NCBI GenBank assembly: GCA_945898105.1 | Contig: CAMDHL010000076.1 | Coordinates: 1-8,929 of the forward strand | Direction: 5' to 3' | DNA length: 8,929 nucleotides | From: Comamonas sp. lk | Lineage (GTDB): Bacteria; Pseudomonadota; Gammaproteobacteria; Burkholderiales; Burkholderiaceae_C | In this document: one piece after another, positions 1-6,523 of the stretch | Layout of the letters: each line of letters opens with the position of its first letter | How positions within the stretch are numbered: the first letter of the stretch is position 1 | The notes under the pieces: generated by a model | What the model was told of the DNA's origin: nothing | The model's input: the letters and a program-made list of their open reading frames with translations, nothing else | Databases searched by the model: none | Position numbers and translations under genes: made by a program

Positions 1-885
1 ATGTCGACCTTAGACCGCGCCAGCGGCGTCTGGTCCGATGCAAAGCTGGTGGTCGACCGGTGGGACCTTGCGCAGCAACTGGGCTTTGGCATACGCCGCC
101 TAGGCAATCCCGTAGCTTGGCTGGATTCTCAGGGACAGGTGCATTTATATGTAGTGGCGACCGGTTTGGGGGGCTGGGCGGCTGGGCGGATTTTGCATTT
201 GCGTCAACGACCCGCTGAAGCGGGGCAGGCTATTTACTTTGAACCGATAGATGTATTGCCGCTTTCATGGCTGTGGAATATCAGTTACCTGGTTCGCACA
301 GCACCCTTGGCGCTGACTGACGGGGGAGCGGTATTACCGGCCTACTTCGAGCTGGTACGTAAAACTTCGGTGGCTGTGCGTATTAACGGGCAGGGCGACT
401 TTGCCGGACTCAATCGGATCTTGCCAAATGACCAGCGAAATTTGCAACCGGCCTTGCTAGCGTTGGACGAATCGAACTGGTGGGCCTTGATGCGTGATGC
501 CGGCCCAACTGGCCAGATTCGTATGGCAAAAACGCAAAATGGCGGCCGCCATTGGTCTGATGGTGGTAATTTACCCTTGGACAACCCAAATTCCAGCGTC
601 GCCACCTTGAGCATTGGTGACCAGCATTTGCTCGTCTATAACCCTCTTAAAGCGGGTCGTAATGTATTGGACTTAGCGGTATCGCGGGACGGTCAGCGTT
701 GGGTCACTGTTGCCAATTTGGCCCGCGGTAGCGAAAGGCGCGAGTTCTCCTACCCTGCCATCGCAATGGCCGATGGCCAGTTGTGGGTTAGCTACACCGA
801 GCAACGGGAGTTCATCGCGTGGCAGCGTTTTGCCTGGGTGGCTGGTCCGCCACCGGCCGTTGCACAGTCGCAGGGTTTGCCATGA
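1..885 (+). CDS. Sialidase-like BNR/Asp-box protein, C-terminal part (5' end outside window)
   Basis: The reading frame is open from the first base, and the ATG at position 1 is probably an internal Met, so the N-terminus and any signal peptide are not visible. The 294 visible residues look like a six-bladed sialidase-type beta-propeller (BNR repeat-like, as in GH33 relatives). Two Asp-box motifs are clear: TQNGGRHW at about residues 178-185 and SRDGQRW at about 228-234. Other stretches typical of this family are NLQPALLAL, the LMRD region near 168, LDNPNSS near 192-198, and EFSYPA at about 248-253 followed by WVSYT. Relatives include exo-alpha-sialidases, but many proteins with this fold lack proven sialidase activity. 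I cannot place the catalytic arginine triad or the nucleophile Tyr/Glu pair with confidence. The stop overlaps the next start (ATGA at 882-885), so the two proteins are probably made together. The fold assignment is firm; substrate and enzyme activity are inference. Confidence 0.8.
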   Translation: MSTLDRASGVWSDAKLVVDRWDLAQQLGFGIRRLGNPVAWLDSQGQVHLYVVATGLGGWAAGRILHLRQRPAEAGQAIYFEPIDVLPLSWLWNISYLVRTAPLALTDGGAVLPAYFELVRKTSVAVRINGQGDFAGLNRILPNDQRNLQPALLALDESNWWALMRDAGPTGQIRMAKTQNGGRHWSDGGNLPLDNPNSSVATLSIGDQHLLVYNPLKAGRNVLDLAVSRDGQRWVTVANLARGSERREFSYPAIAMADGQLWVSYTEQREFIAWQRFAWVAGPPPAVAQSQGLP

Positions 886-1592
886 CGTCGTTGGATTTTT
901 CGCAAATCGCATTGCTAACGCAGGATGCCTCGCCCTTGCTGCCTGACCCGGCCTATCTGCCCTGGTTAGGCCAAGTGGCTTGGGCCCTGGTCGTAGCGGC
1001 CGTGGTGCTGGGCGCTTTAGGGCGGCAAAGACCAGGCGTTTCAAATACTCGCCTGCTCATGGCGGCATGCCTCGCGCTATGGACTTTTTACCCAGGTCCT
1101 TGGGGCCTGAGCTCCTGGCTGGGTTTGGCGTTTCAGAAGCCTAGTTTGATGGCCTGTGCATTGGCGCTGCACTATGTGGTGGGCTACTTTGGGGCACGCA
1201 TCCCGTTCGGCAGTAGCCAGATTCATCCGGTGTCCAACACGGCGATGGGCGCAGCCCGTATCGAGCGGATATTTCTTGCATGCGCTCTGGCGCTGGGTTG
1301 GATATTGTTGATCGATACGTTTGGCTTCTTGCCTTTCAGCGTCTACGCTTGGGGCTTTCATCCGGTGTGTAGCGCTGGCTTGCTGGCATGTGCATTGTTG
1401 GCTTGGGTGGGAACTGGTCGCTGGCATCACTTGGCAAGCTCTGCGCCCGCCTTGCTTTTGCTGGTTTTGCTGGTGTTTTGGTTTTTGCGCTGGCCCAGCG
1501 GCAATGTGTGGGATGCAGTGCTCGATCCCTGTTTGTGGATAGCTTTGCACAGCTTTGCTATCAGGCGCTTTTTACAAAGACCCAAGGGCTGA
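882..1592 (+). CDS. Multi-pass inner-membrane protein of unknown function
   Basis: I do not recognise this 236-residue protein. It is strongly hydrophobic, with probable membrane segments near residues 28-47, 57-72, 88-104, 128-147, 162-177 and 187-204, and possibly 209-226. The C-terminus is basic (IRRFLQRPKG). Between segments 3 and 4 lies a polar loop of about 24 residues (ARIPFG to ARIER) that could hold functional residues. The start at 882 is preferred over an in-frame ATG at 819. It gives an ATGA overlap with the preceding stop, and AGGG lies about 7 nt upstream, whereas the 819 start would sit inside the sialidase-like gene. The overlap implies translational coupling with that gene, so the protein may anchor it, export its substrate or act on the same glycan. 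No catalytic signature is visible. It ends 17 bp from the convergent GT39 gene. Confidence 0.75.
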   Translation: MTSLDFSQIALLTQDASPLLPDPAYLPWLGQVAWALVVAAVVLGALGRQRPGVSNTRLLMAACLALWTFYPGPWGLSSWLGLAFQKPSLMACALALHYVVGYFGARIPFGSSQIHPVSNTAMGAARIERIFLACALALGWILLIDTFGFLPFSVYAWGFHPVCSAGLLACALLAWVGTGRWHHLASSAPALLLLVLLVFWFLRWPSGNVWDAVLDPCLWIALHSFAIRRFLQRPKG

Positions 1593-1609
1593 GCTCGCGC
1601 AAGTACACC

Positions 1610-3385
1610 CTAAGGTGCCGGTACGATTAGCAGTTCTTTGCCAAATAGCCACTCCTGTGGTCGCCACAGGTTTGACAAGTTAACCTCGCCAGCGCGGTGG
1701 CGGCTTTTCACATGCCAGCGTTGCCCCAGCACGACACAGCTTGGCAGGCAATTCACCTGGTTTTTAGCCACATCAGGCTCCAACCAGACCACTGCATCAT
1801 GGTTTTGTAGCAAATAATCCAATTCTTGCTTGGACGCCGGGTCAGAGTGCGAGGCTTGGCTATTGCTGTTCTGTGCTTCATAGGGCACTAATGTGTTCCC
1901 TGGCAATAGGAATTCAAAGCGCTCGTATTGCGCGTTAAACCCGCTGGGTACCGCGATGCGTAGCCCGTGCATGCGCGCTTTGACCTGGCTGTCATAAGCG
2001 CCCTGCGCGCCTGACAAGGGGGCGGTCATCGCGGTGAAACAGGCGTATAAAGCCAAGCAAGCAGCTAGCGTCGCGTTACGGGTCCAATCTGGTTTAAACA
2101 TGCCCGCAACACAGGCACTCAATCCAAGCCCAGCCAATAAAAGTGTCGCCCACAGATTGTTGTTGTCGGCTATGCCCATGTCGTGCATCACCCAAGCGAT
2201 TCGCGCCAGCATGCTTAGGGCCACGGTGGCGATAAACAAAGTCACTGCAAACCAGCCGCGCGCAACCCTTTCCCAATGCAACGCCAGCAGGATGGCAAAC
2301 GCGGGCATCGCCGGTATTAAATAGCGCGCCGAGCGTTGGCTGGGGATGCTAAAGACTAGCAACCATATGAGGAGCCATAAGAGCAAAGTGCCTTGCGGCT
2401 TTCCCAACCAGGTCCGCCAATGTCCTCGCCACCCGGACCACAAACCATACAGGCACAAGCCTAAAGCAACCGGGAGTAGCAAGCCGGCGTTTTCCGGATA
2501 GGCCAGGGCCTGCAGCCACAGCGGGTTGTCTCCTGCCAAAGCCGCTTGCCAATAGCTGCCGCTCGCTTGCAGCTTGCCGGCGTTCTCACCAATCACAAAT
2601 TCTTGCCAAACGGCCGCCGGATCGGGGTCAAAAGCGAACCACAGCGCAAAGACGCCCAAAGCAACGAGCGCGGCCCACGATACGCCGAAACCGGCACGCA
2701 CTAAGCCTCCCCATTCACGCGGTGCCTGAGAAAGCCAAATTGCGCAGGCAAGCGTGGCGGCGGCTGGGGCGATCAGCGCAAAAGATTTGTAAAGCAGTCC
2801 GACACCCATCAGGGCACCGCACGCGGTGTAGGCCTTAAAAGTCCAGTCGCTGCGGCCATCATCCAGGGCCAGCCTTCTTCCCGCTGAAGGGGTGGCGGCA
2901 CTTTGCTGGAAAAGCAGATACCACAGCGGCAACCCTAACCAGAAGGTCTCTGGCGCGCTGGTAAGGTAGGCGCGTCCATAGCGGTAGGTTGAAAAAAATG
3001 CCAGGTAGGCGATAGCCGCCAATGCAGCGGTGCGCCACTGGCCGCTGATGCGAAGGGTAATCCAACCCAGTGCAGCAGTGGTTAATAGGGTGTAAGCCAC
3101 GCTGGGCCAGCGCAGTGAAAAAAGCGTACCTTGCGCACTCCAATCGCCGCTGGCCATGGCTTGCCAGAACAGCAGCGGTGGTTTGGTGTTACGCATGTTG
3201 TCCAAGTCGGACACCAGCGGTAGCCAATGCCCGGAAGCGGCTGTGAGGCGTGCGATATGGATGTAGACCATTTCGTCCCCGTTGGTGGGCGCGTAGGGGC
3301 TGGCCAAACCAAAAAAATACACGGCAACCGCACACAGCAGCAGGATGCACCAAGGCCAACTTAAGTTGTCGGGTTTCAAGTGCAT
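1610..3385 (-). CDS. GT39/ArnT-like polyprenyl-phosphate-dependent membrane glycosyltransferase
   Basis: This 591-residue protein matches the GT39/ArnT/PMT (GT-C) architecture. These enzymes take a sugar from a polyprenyl-phosphate carrier and transfer it, on the periplasmic side, to lipid A or another acceptor. A first membrane segment (about 11-28) is followed by an external loop with the family's acidic pair (NGDE, D37-E38) and KPPLLFW at 68-74, both hallmarks. About 11-12 further hydrophobic segments run to about residue 453. SQRSARYLIPAMPAFAILLA (348-367) fits the conserved ArnT-type segment. The last ~135 residues are soluble and probably periplasmic, with a C546-X3-C550 pair that might form a disulfide. 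The start at 3385 has only a weak ribosome site; translation may rely on the GtrA gene 30 bp upstream. The sugar and acceptor cannot be told: ArnT (aminoarabinose) is one relative, but no arn genes are present. The 7-base T/A runs at 2992-2998 and 3311-3317 lie inside it. Confidence 0.88.
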   Translation of the reverse strand: MHLKPDNLSWPWCILLLCAVAVYFFGLASPYAPTNGDEMVYIHIARLTAASGHWLPLVSDLDNMRNTKPPLLFWQAMASGDWSAQGTLFSLRWPSVAYTLLTTAALGWITLRISGQWRTAALAAIAYLAFFSTYRYGRAYLTSAPETFWLGLPLWYLLFQQSAATPSAGRRLALDDGRSDWTFKAYTACGALMGVGLLYKSFALIAPAAATLACAIWLSQAPREWGGLVRAGFGVSWAALVALGVFALWFAFDPDPAAVWQEFVIGENAGKLQASGSYWQAALAGDNPLWLQALAYPENAGLLLPVALGLCLYGLWSGWRGHWRTWLGKPQGTLLLWLLIWLLVFSIPSQRSARYLIPAMPAFAILLALHWERVARGWFAVTLFIATVALSMLARIAWVMHDMGIADNNNLWATLLLAGLGLSACVAGMFKPDWTRNATLAACLALYACFTAMTAPLSGAQGAYDSQVKARMHGLRIAVPSGFNAQYERFEFLLPGNTLVPYEAQNSNSQASHSDPASKQELDYLLQNHDAVVWLEPDVAKNQVNCLPSCVVLGQRWHVKSRHRAGEVNLSNLWRPQEWLFGKELLIVPAP

Positions 3386-3415
3386 GGGTCTTAGCAGGAA
3401 ATGCCTCGTATGGCG

Positions 3416-3904
3416 CTAGCGTTTGCGAAAAGTCCAGCGGTCGTTGGCCAAAAAATTACTGACGCTGGCAATCACGATGGCAATCACATTGGCCAGCATG
3501 TAGTGCATGCTGTGCGACAACCAAAGCGTCAGCACGTATTGCAGACCTATGCCGAACCAGGAAGCCAGCGCGTACTTGGCTAACTGTGCACCCAAACTGG
3601 TGGGGGGCGGGGTTTCGATGCCCAACTCCTCAGGCGCCTGGCTGACGCGGTCGGCCCAGGTCCATAGCCGGTTCCAGGTGAAGTTGTTCACAGTGGCCAC
3701 CGCAATCGCCAGTGCCAGTGAAGCATAGGGCTTACCTTGCGGGCCCTCAAGGCTTTGAAACAAATACTCGTGTCCCAGATAGAGCACTACGATGTTGACC
3801 ACCGTGCCGCTGGCTCCGACCATGCCGAATTTGATGTAGCGGATACCGAGCAGCCAGCGCAGCAGTGTCAGCAGGCGCTCACGCCAGACAGGCCCCGTAT
3901 TCAT
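3416..3904 (-). CDS. GtrA family membrane protein
   Basis: GtrA-family proteins are small four-helix membrane proteins thought to flip, or help flip, polyprenyl-phosphate-linked sugars across the inner membrane. This one has 162 residues, with helices at about 25-45, 60-76, 108-129 and 135-153. Family hallmarks are RYIKFGMVGASGTVVN near the first helix, NNFTWNRLWTW (73-83) after the second, and NFLANDRWTF (150-159) at the C-terminus. An upstream in-frame ATG at 3997 would add 31 residues lacking family resemblance. The start at 3904 is preferred because it forms an ATGA overlap with the stop of the GT9 gene, implying coupled translation. The loop between helices 2 and 3 (about 84-107) is proline-rich and seems long for the family. 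Position directly ahead of the GT39 gene fits the role of supplying that enzyme with an outward-facing lipid-linked sugar; the specific sugar is unknown. Confidence 0.9.
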   Translation of the reverse strand: MNTGPVWRERLLTLLRWLLGIRYIKFGMVGASGTVVNIVVLYLGHEYLFQSLEGPQGKPYASLALAIAVATVNNFTWNRLWTWADRVSQAPEELGIETPPPTSLGAQLAKYALASWFGIGLQYVLTLWLSHSMHYMLANVIAIVIASVSNFLANDRWTFRKR

Positions 3905-5151
3905 GTGCCCGATGCTGCCACATGCCCATTGGGCTGCGCTTGCAGAAAGGCCAAGGCCTGATCCAACACGGGATCGGGAGCGATGCGTTTGAGGCACTGG
4001 TTATCGCCATCGCAAAAAGTCAGGCGGTGGTTGTAGGCGCTTAGGCAGGGTGAACAGCCAATGCCCGATTCAAGTACCAGATTACGCCGGCCCAGCGGCC
4101 CATACAGCTTGCCAGTTTCGGGCCCGAAAAACACCATGGTCTGGATCGGCGTTAAGGTGGCGAAATGGCCTGGCCCACCATCGTTGGTAATCAGTAAATC
4201 GGCGGCATGAAACAACATCAACAATTCTCGGATGCTGCGCGTGTAGCCGGTCAGGTCAATACATAAATCGCTGCCAACCAAATTTTTCAGATCCTGGGCC
4301 AGCGCCGCATCGTCTTTCAGGCCAATCAGTCCGACCGCATAAGCCTTTTGGCAGAGCCCTTCGGCCACCCGGGCATAGTGCTCCTTGGGCCAGGCGCGCT
4401 CGGGCAAGATTCCGCCACCGGCATACAAGAGTACCAGTCGTTTGGATTGGGTGACCGGATGGTCCTTCGCTAATTTTTCCCGGTATCCCGCAAGTTCTGC
4501 GGGCGTAAATGCCACCGCTAAGTCGCTGTCCTGCGGCACCGTGCGGATCGGCGCTGCTTTGTTGCGCGGCATGCTGGCCGCTTGCAGGCTATCGACCAGC
4601 GAAAGGAATTGCAAGCTGATGTGCTGATAAGGGTTGTAGGGAATGGCGTGGGTGATAAAGCTGCCCCGATACAGTCCTTCTTGGGTATGCGGCGTGAACC
4701 CCGTGCGCACGGGTGCGCCACAGGCAAACGACAAGAGTGCGCTGACCCGGGAAAATAACTCGCAGTCGATGACCGCATCAATTCCAAGAGCGCGCAGCTT
4801 TGCGCTAACGCGCAAGATGTCGCTCACCAGCGCCAAGCCGCTGCTGTCATCAATGGAGTGCATGCGCGCCGCGTCGGTAAGCGACAACAAGCGCGTGACT
4901 TCTTGGTTTTTTTTGAGCTGCAGTATGTGAATTGCAGCCTGCGGGTAGCGCTGGCGCAGCGCAGCAAACATGGGCCCGGCTAAAACTATGCTCCCCATCT
5001 CCGACAACAGGATGACCAGGATATGGCGCGCATCCTGCGGCATCGCCGCCGGCTTGCGCCATAAACCACTCAGCCGCACCCAGCCCGACACCACGCTGCA
5101 CAGAACCTGGCCTAGCCAGCGGTCTATAAGGCGTTGTGTCTGCAGCTTCAT
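3901..5151 (-). CDS. Glycosyltransferase family 9 protein (heptosyltransferase-like)
   Basis: GT9 enzymes are cytoplasmic GT-B fold glycosyltransferases, best known for adding heptose to the LPS inner core. This 416-residue protein has the expected two halves. The N-terminal half carries HILVILLSEMGSIVLAGP (43-60). The C-terminal half carries a nucleotide-sugar-site segment with LYAGGG and TNDGGPGH (322-329; SNDTGPMH-like in classic members), then FFGPETGKLYGPLG. Where typical members read G-D in the first motif, this one reads G53-S54. Four cysteines (366, 369, 380, 386; CX2C-X10-C-X5-C) follow, a pattern I associate with some GT9 proteins. About 36 residues precede the first domain. M37 is a possible later start, but the 5151 start lies 12 bp after the metK stop and seems natural. 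An 8-base A run (minus strand, 4914-4907) encodes the LKKNQ region. The substrate may be heptose or another sugar; family assignment is strong. Confidence 0.88.
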   Translation of the reverse strand: MKLQTQRLIDRWLGQVLCSVVSGWVRLSGLWRKPAAMPQDARHILVILLSEMGSIVLAGPMFAALRQRYPQAAIHILQLKKNQEVTRLLSLTDAARMHSIDDSSGLALVSDILRVSAKLRALGIDAVIDCELFSRVSALLSFACGAPVRTGFTPHTQEGLYRGSFITHAIPYNPYQHISLQFLSLVDSLQAASMPRNKAAPIRTVPQDSDLAVAFTPAELAGYREKLAKDHPVTQSKRLVLLYAGGGILPERAWPKEHYARVAEGLCQKAYAVGLIGLKDDAALAQDLKNLVGSDLCIDLTGYTRSIRELLMLFHAADLLITNDGGPGHFATLTPIQTMVFFGPETGKLYGPLGRRNLVLESGIGCSPCLSAYNHRLTFCDGDNQCLKRIAPDPVLDQALAFLQAQPNGHVAASGT

Positions 5152-5163
5152 GCGTTTGTTGTT

Positions 5164-6345
5164 TTACAACCCTGCCGCTGCACGCAGCGCGGCGGCTTTG
5201 TCAGTGCGTTCCCAGGTGAATTCGGGTTCTTCGCGGCCGAAGTGGCCGTAGGACGCGGTTTTCTCGTAAATCGGGCGCAGCAGATCGAGCATCTGGATGA
5301 TGCCTTTGGGGCGCAGGTCAAAGTGCTCGCTGATCAGGGCGGCAATCTTCTCATCGGAAATGACGCCGGTGCCCTCGGTGTAGACGGTTACGTTCATGGG
5401 CTGGGCCACACCGATGGCGTAGGCCACCTGGATTTGGCATTGCTTGGCCAAACCGGCCGCCACAATGTTTTTGGCCACATAGCGCGCAGCGTAAGCCGCC
5501 GAGCGGTCTACCTTACTGGGGTCCTTGCCCGAAAACGCACCGCCGCCATGGGGGCAGGCCCCGCCGTAGGTGTCCACAATAATTTTGCGTCCGGTCAGGC
5601 CGCAGTCGCCCTGCGGGCCGCCGACCACAAAGCGGCCGGTGGGGTTGATCAGGTAGCGGGTGTCTTTCAGCCACTCTTTGGGCAGCACTGGCTTGATGAT
5701 CTCTTCGATGATGGCCTCGCGAAAAGAGTCCTTCATCTTGGTGGCGGTTTCCGACTGGTCGGGGCTGTGTTGGCTCGACAGCACCACGGTATCAATGCTG
5801 TGCGGCTTGCCATCAACATAGCGCATGGTGACCTGGCTCTTGGCGTCAGGACGCAAAAAGGGCAGGCGACCATCTTTGCGCAGCTGGGCTTGGCGTTCGA
5901 CCAGGCGGTGGGCGTAGTAAATTGGCGCGGGCATGAGCTCGGGTGTCTCGTTACAGGCATAGCCAAACATCAGGCCCTGGTCACCGGCGCCGGTGTTGAG
6001 GTGGTCGTCGCTGGCGTGGTCTACGCCTTGGGCGATGTCGTTGGACTGCTTGTCGTAGCAGACCATGACGGCGCAGCCCTTGTAGTCGATACCGTACTCG
6101 GTGTTGTCATAGCCGATGCGCTTGATGGTGTCGCGCGCCACCTGTATGTAGTCCACGTGCGCATTGGTGGTGATCTCACCGGCCAGCACCACCAGTCCGG
6201 TATTGCACAAGGTTTCCGCGGCTACGCGTGACTTAGGGTCTTGCTTGAAAATCGCGTCCAGAATTGCATCTGAAATCTGGTCGGATACCTTGTCTGGATG
6301 TCCTTCGGACACTGACTCGGAGGTAAAAAGAAAATCGTTCGCCAT
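5164..6345 (-). CDS. metK: S-adenosylmethionine synthetase
   Basis: MetK makes S-adenosylmethionine from methionine and ATP, releasing phosphate and pyrophosphate, in the cytoplasm. It is an essential enzyme supplying methyl groups and polyamine precursors. The 393-residue product is near-canonical in length. It shows the N-terminal GHPDK (15-19, with H16 and D18 in the ATP/Mg site), the first signature GAGDQG (119-124), [20 protein letters not shown] near 233-252, and the second signature GGGAFSGKD (267-275), followed by K278 and R281. An in-frame ATG at 6432 would add 29 residues of no family resemblance. The start at 6345 begins [19 protein letters not shown] as expected and has a good GGAG site. 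It is the first gene of an apparent operon with three envelope-sugar genes, starting 12 bp downstream. Its leader is unusually structured (see 6377-6465). Confidence 0.98.
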   Translation of the reverse strand: MANDFLFTSESVSEGHPDKVSDQISDAILDAIFKQDPKSRVAAETLCNTGLVVLAGEITTNAHVDYIQVARDTIKRIGYDNTEYGIDYKGCAVMVCYDKQSNDIAQGVDHASDDHLNTGAGDQGLMFGYACNETPELMPAPIYYAHRLVERQAQLRKDGRLPFLRPDAKSQVTMRYVDGKPHSIDTVVLSSQHSPDQSETATKMKDSFREAIIEEIIKPVLPKEWLKDTRYLINPTGRFVVGGPQGDCGLTGRKIIVDTYGGACPHGGGAFSGKDPSKVDRSAAYAARYVAKNIVAAGLAKQCQIQVAYAIGVAQPMNVTVYTEGTGVISDEKIAALISEHFDLRPKGIIQMLDLLRPIYEKTASYGHFGREEPEFTWERTDKAAALRAAAGL

Positions 6346-6350
6346 GGTTG

Positions 6351-6356
6351 CTCTCC
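6351..6356 (-). promoter_or_regulatory. Ribosome-binding site of metK
   Basis: The minus strand reads GGAGAG here. The GGAG core (6356-6353) lies 7 nt before the ATG at 6345-6343. This is the strongest Shine-Dalgarno match near the gene and decides the start against the longer frame from 6432. The GGAG is also complementary to CUCC in the loop of the nearest upstream hairpin (6395-6392). Confidence 0.85.
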
Positions 6357-6376
6357 AAAAAATGTGAGGTTGACAT

Positions 6377-6465
6377 GCGTTGCCAATCTCGGGAGCTGGC
6401 GAACGCTTTAGCAGATTTGCCCCTTGGGACAAGGCACAATTGGCCGGCAGGTCCGGGTGATTGTG
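6377..6465 (-). promoter_or_regulatory. Candidate structured RNA leader of metK (three tandem stem-loops)
   Basis: Read on the minus strand towards metK there are three imperfect hairpins. Hairpin 1 (6465-6435) has arms CACAAT/ATTGTG, a symmetric 3x3 internal loop, then CCGG/CCGG around a 5-nt loop. Hairpin 2 (6436-6418) has a CCTTG/CAAGG core around a 3-nt loop, extendable by two pairs past a 2-nt bulge. Hairpin 3 (6406-6377) has GCGTT and GCCA pairing with TGGC and AACGC, a 9-bp stem with one bulged base and an 11-nt loop. That loop contains CUCC, complementary to the GGAG of the metK ribosome site about 35 nt on. The complementarity is seen directly; that it is a translational switch or SAM sensor is inference. 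It fits no SAM or SAH riboswitch class I can name. Because inverted repeats fold on either strand, the elements could instead act as DNA operators or serve the rightward transcript. Confidence 0.35.
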
Positions 6466-6523
6466 TCGTCGCCCTGCAAGTTGCTCGTTTAACTCGGCGA
6501 CCGTTTCATTCTAGCAAAGCCCT

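Larger units (their letters stand above)
6346..6523. promoter_or_regulatory. Divergent intergenic region between metK and the acyltransferase pair
   Basis: This 178-bp gap must hold the promoters for both the metK operon (leftward) and the acyltransferase pair (rightward). No convincing sigma-70 promoter stands out. The best leftward -10 is TAGAAT (minus strand, 6513-6508), but its -35 position is poor (about 3 of 6). A perfect TTGACA at 6370-6375 on the plus strand has no -10 at the right distance. If the TAGAAT box is used, the metK transcript would have a leader of about 155 nt, enough to contain the three stem-loops described separately. Promoter positions are guesses. Confidence 0.5.

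Noticed and set aside
819..881. Longer form of the unknown membrane protein starting at 819
   Set aside because: It would overlap the sialidase-like gene by 67 nt. The ATGA start at 882 with AGGG upstream is more plausible.
1077..1550. Minus-strand open frame of 157 codons opposite the membrane protein gene
   Set aside because: The product is His/Gln/Arg-rich with no recognisable domain. The plus-strand frame is coupled to its upstream neighbour and encodes clear membrane segments.
3905..3997. N-terminally extended GtrA starting at 3997
   Set aside because: The extra residues lie inside the GT9 gene and lack family resemblance. The ATGA overlap at 3904-3901 is the natural start.
5134..6231. 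Very long plus-strand open frame (365 codons) opposite metK
   Set aside because: It is entirely antisense to an unmistakable metK, and its product is a low-information Val/Gly/Ala/His-rich sequence. It is a by-product of codon bias.
6370..6375. Perfect TTGACA (-35-like) on the plus strand upstream of the acyltransferase pair
   Set aside because: At 16-18 bp spacing the sequence is GGAGCT/GAGCTG-like, with no -10 resemblance, and it would overlap the inverted repeat near metK.
6346..6432. N-terminally extended MetK starting at 6432
   Set aside because: The added 29 residues do not resemble MetK. The 6345 start has a good GGAG site and gives the expected MetK N-terminus.
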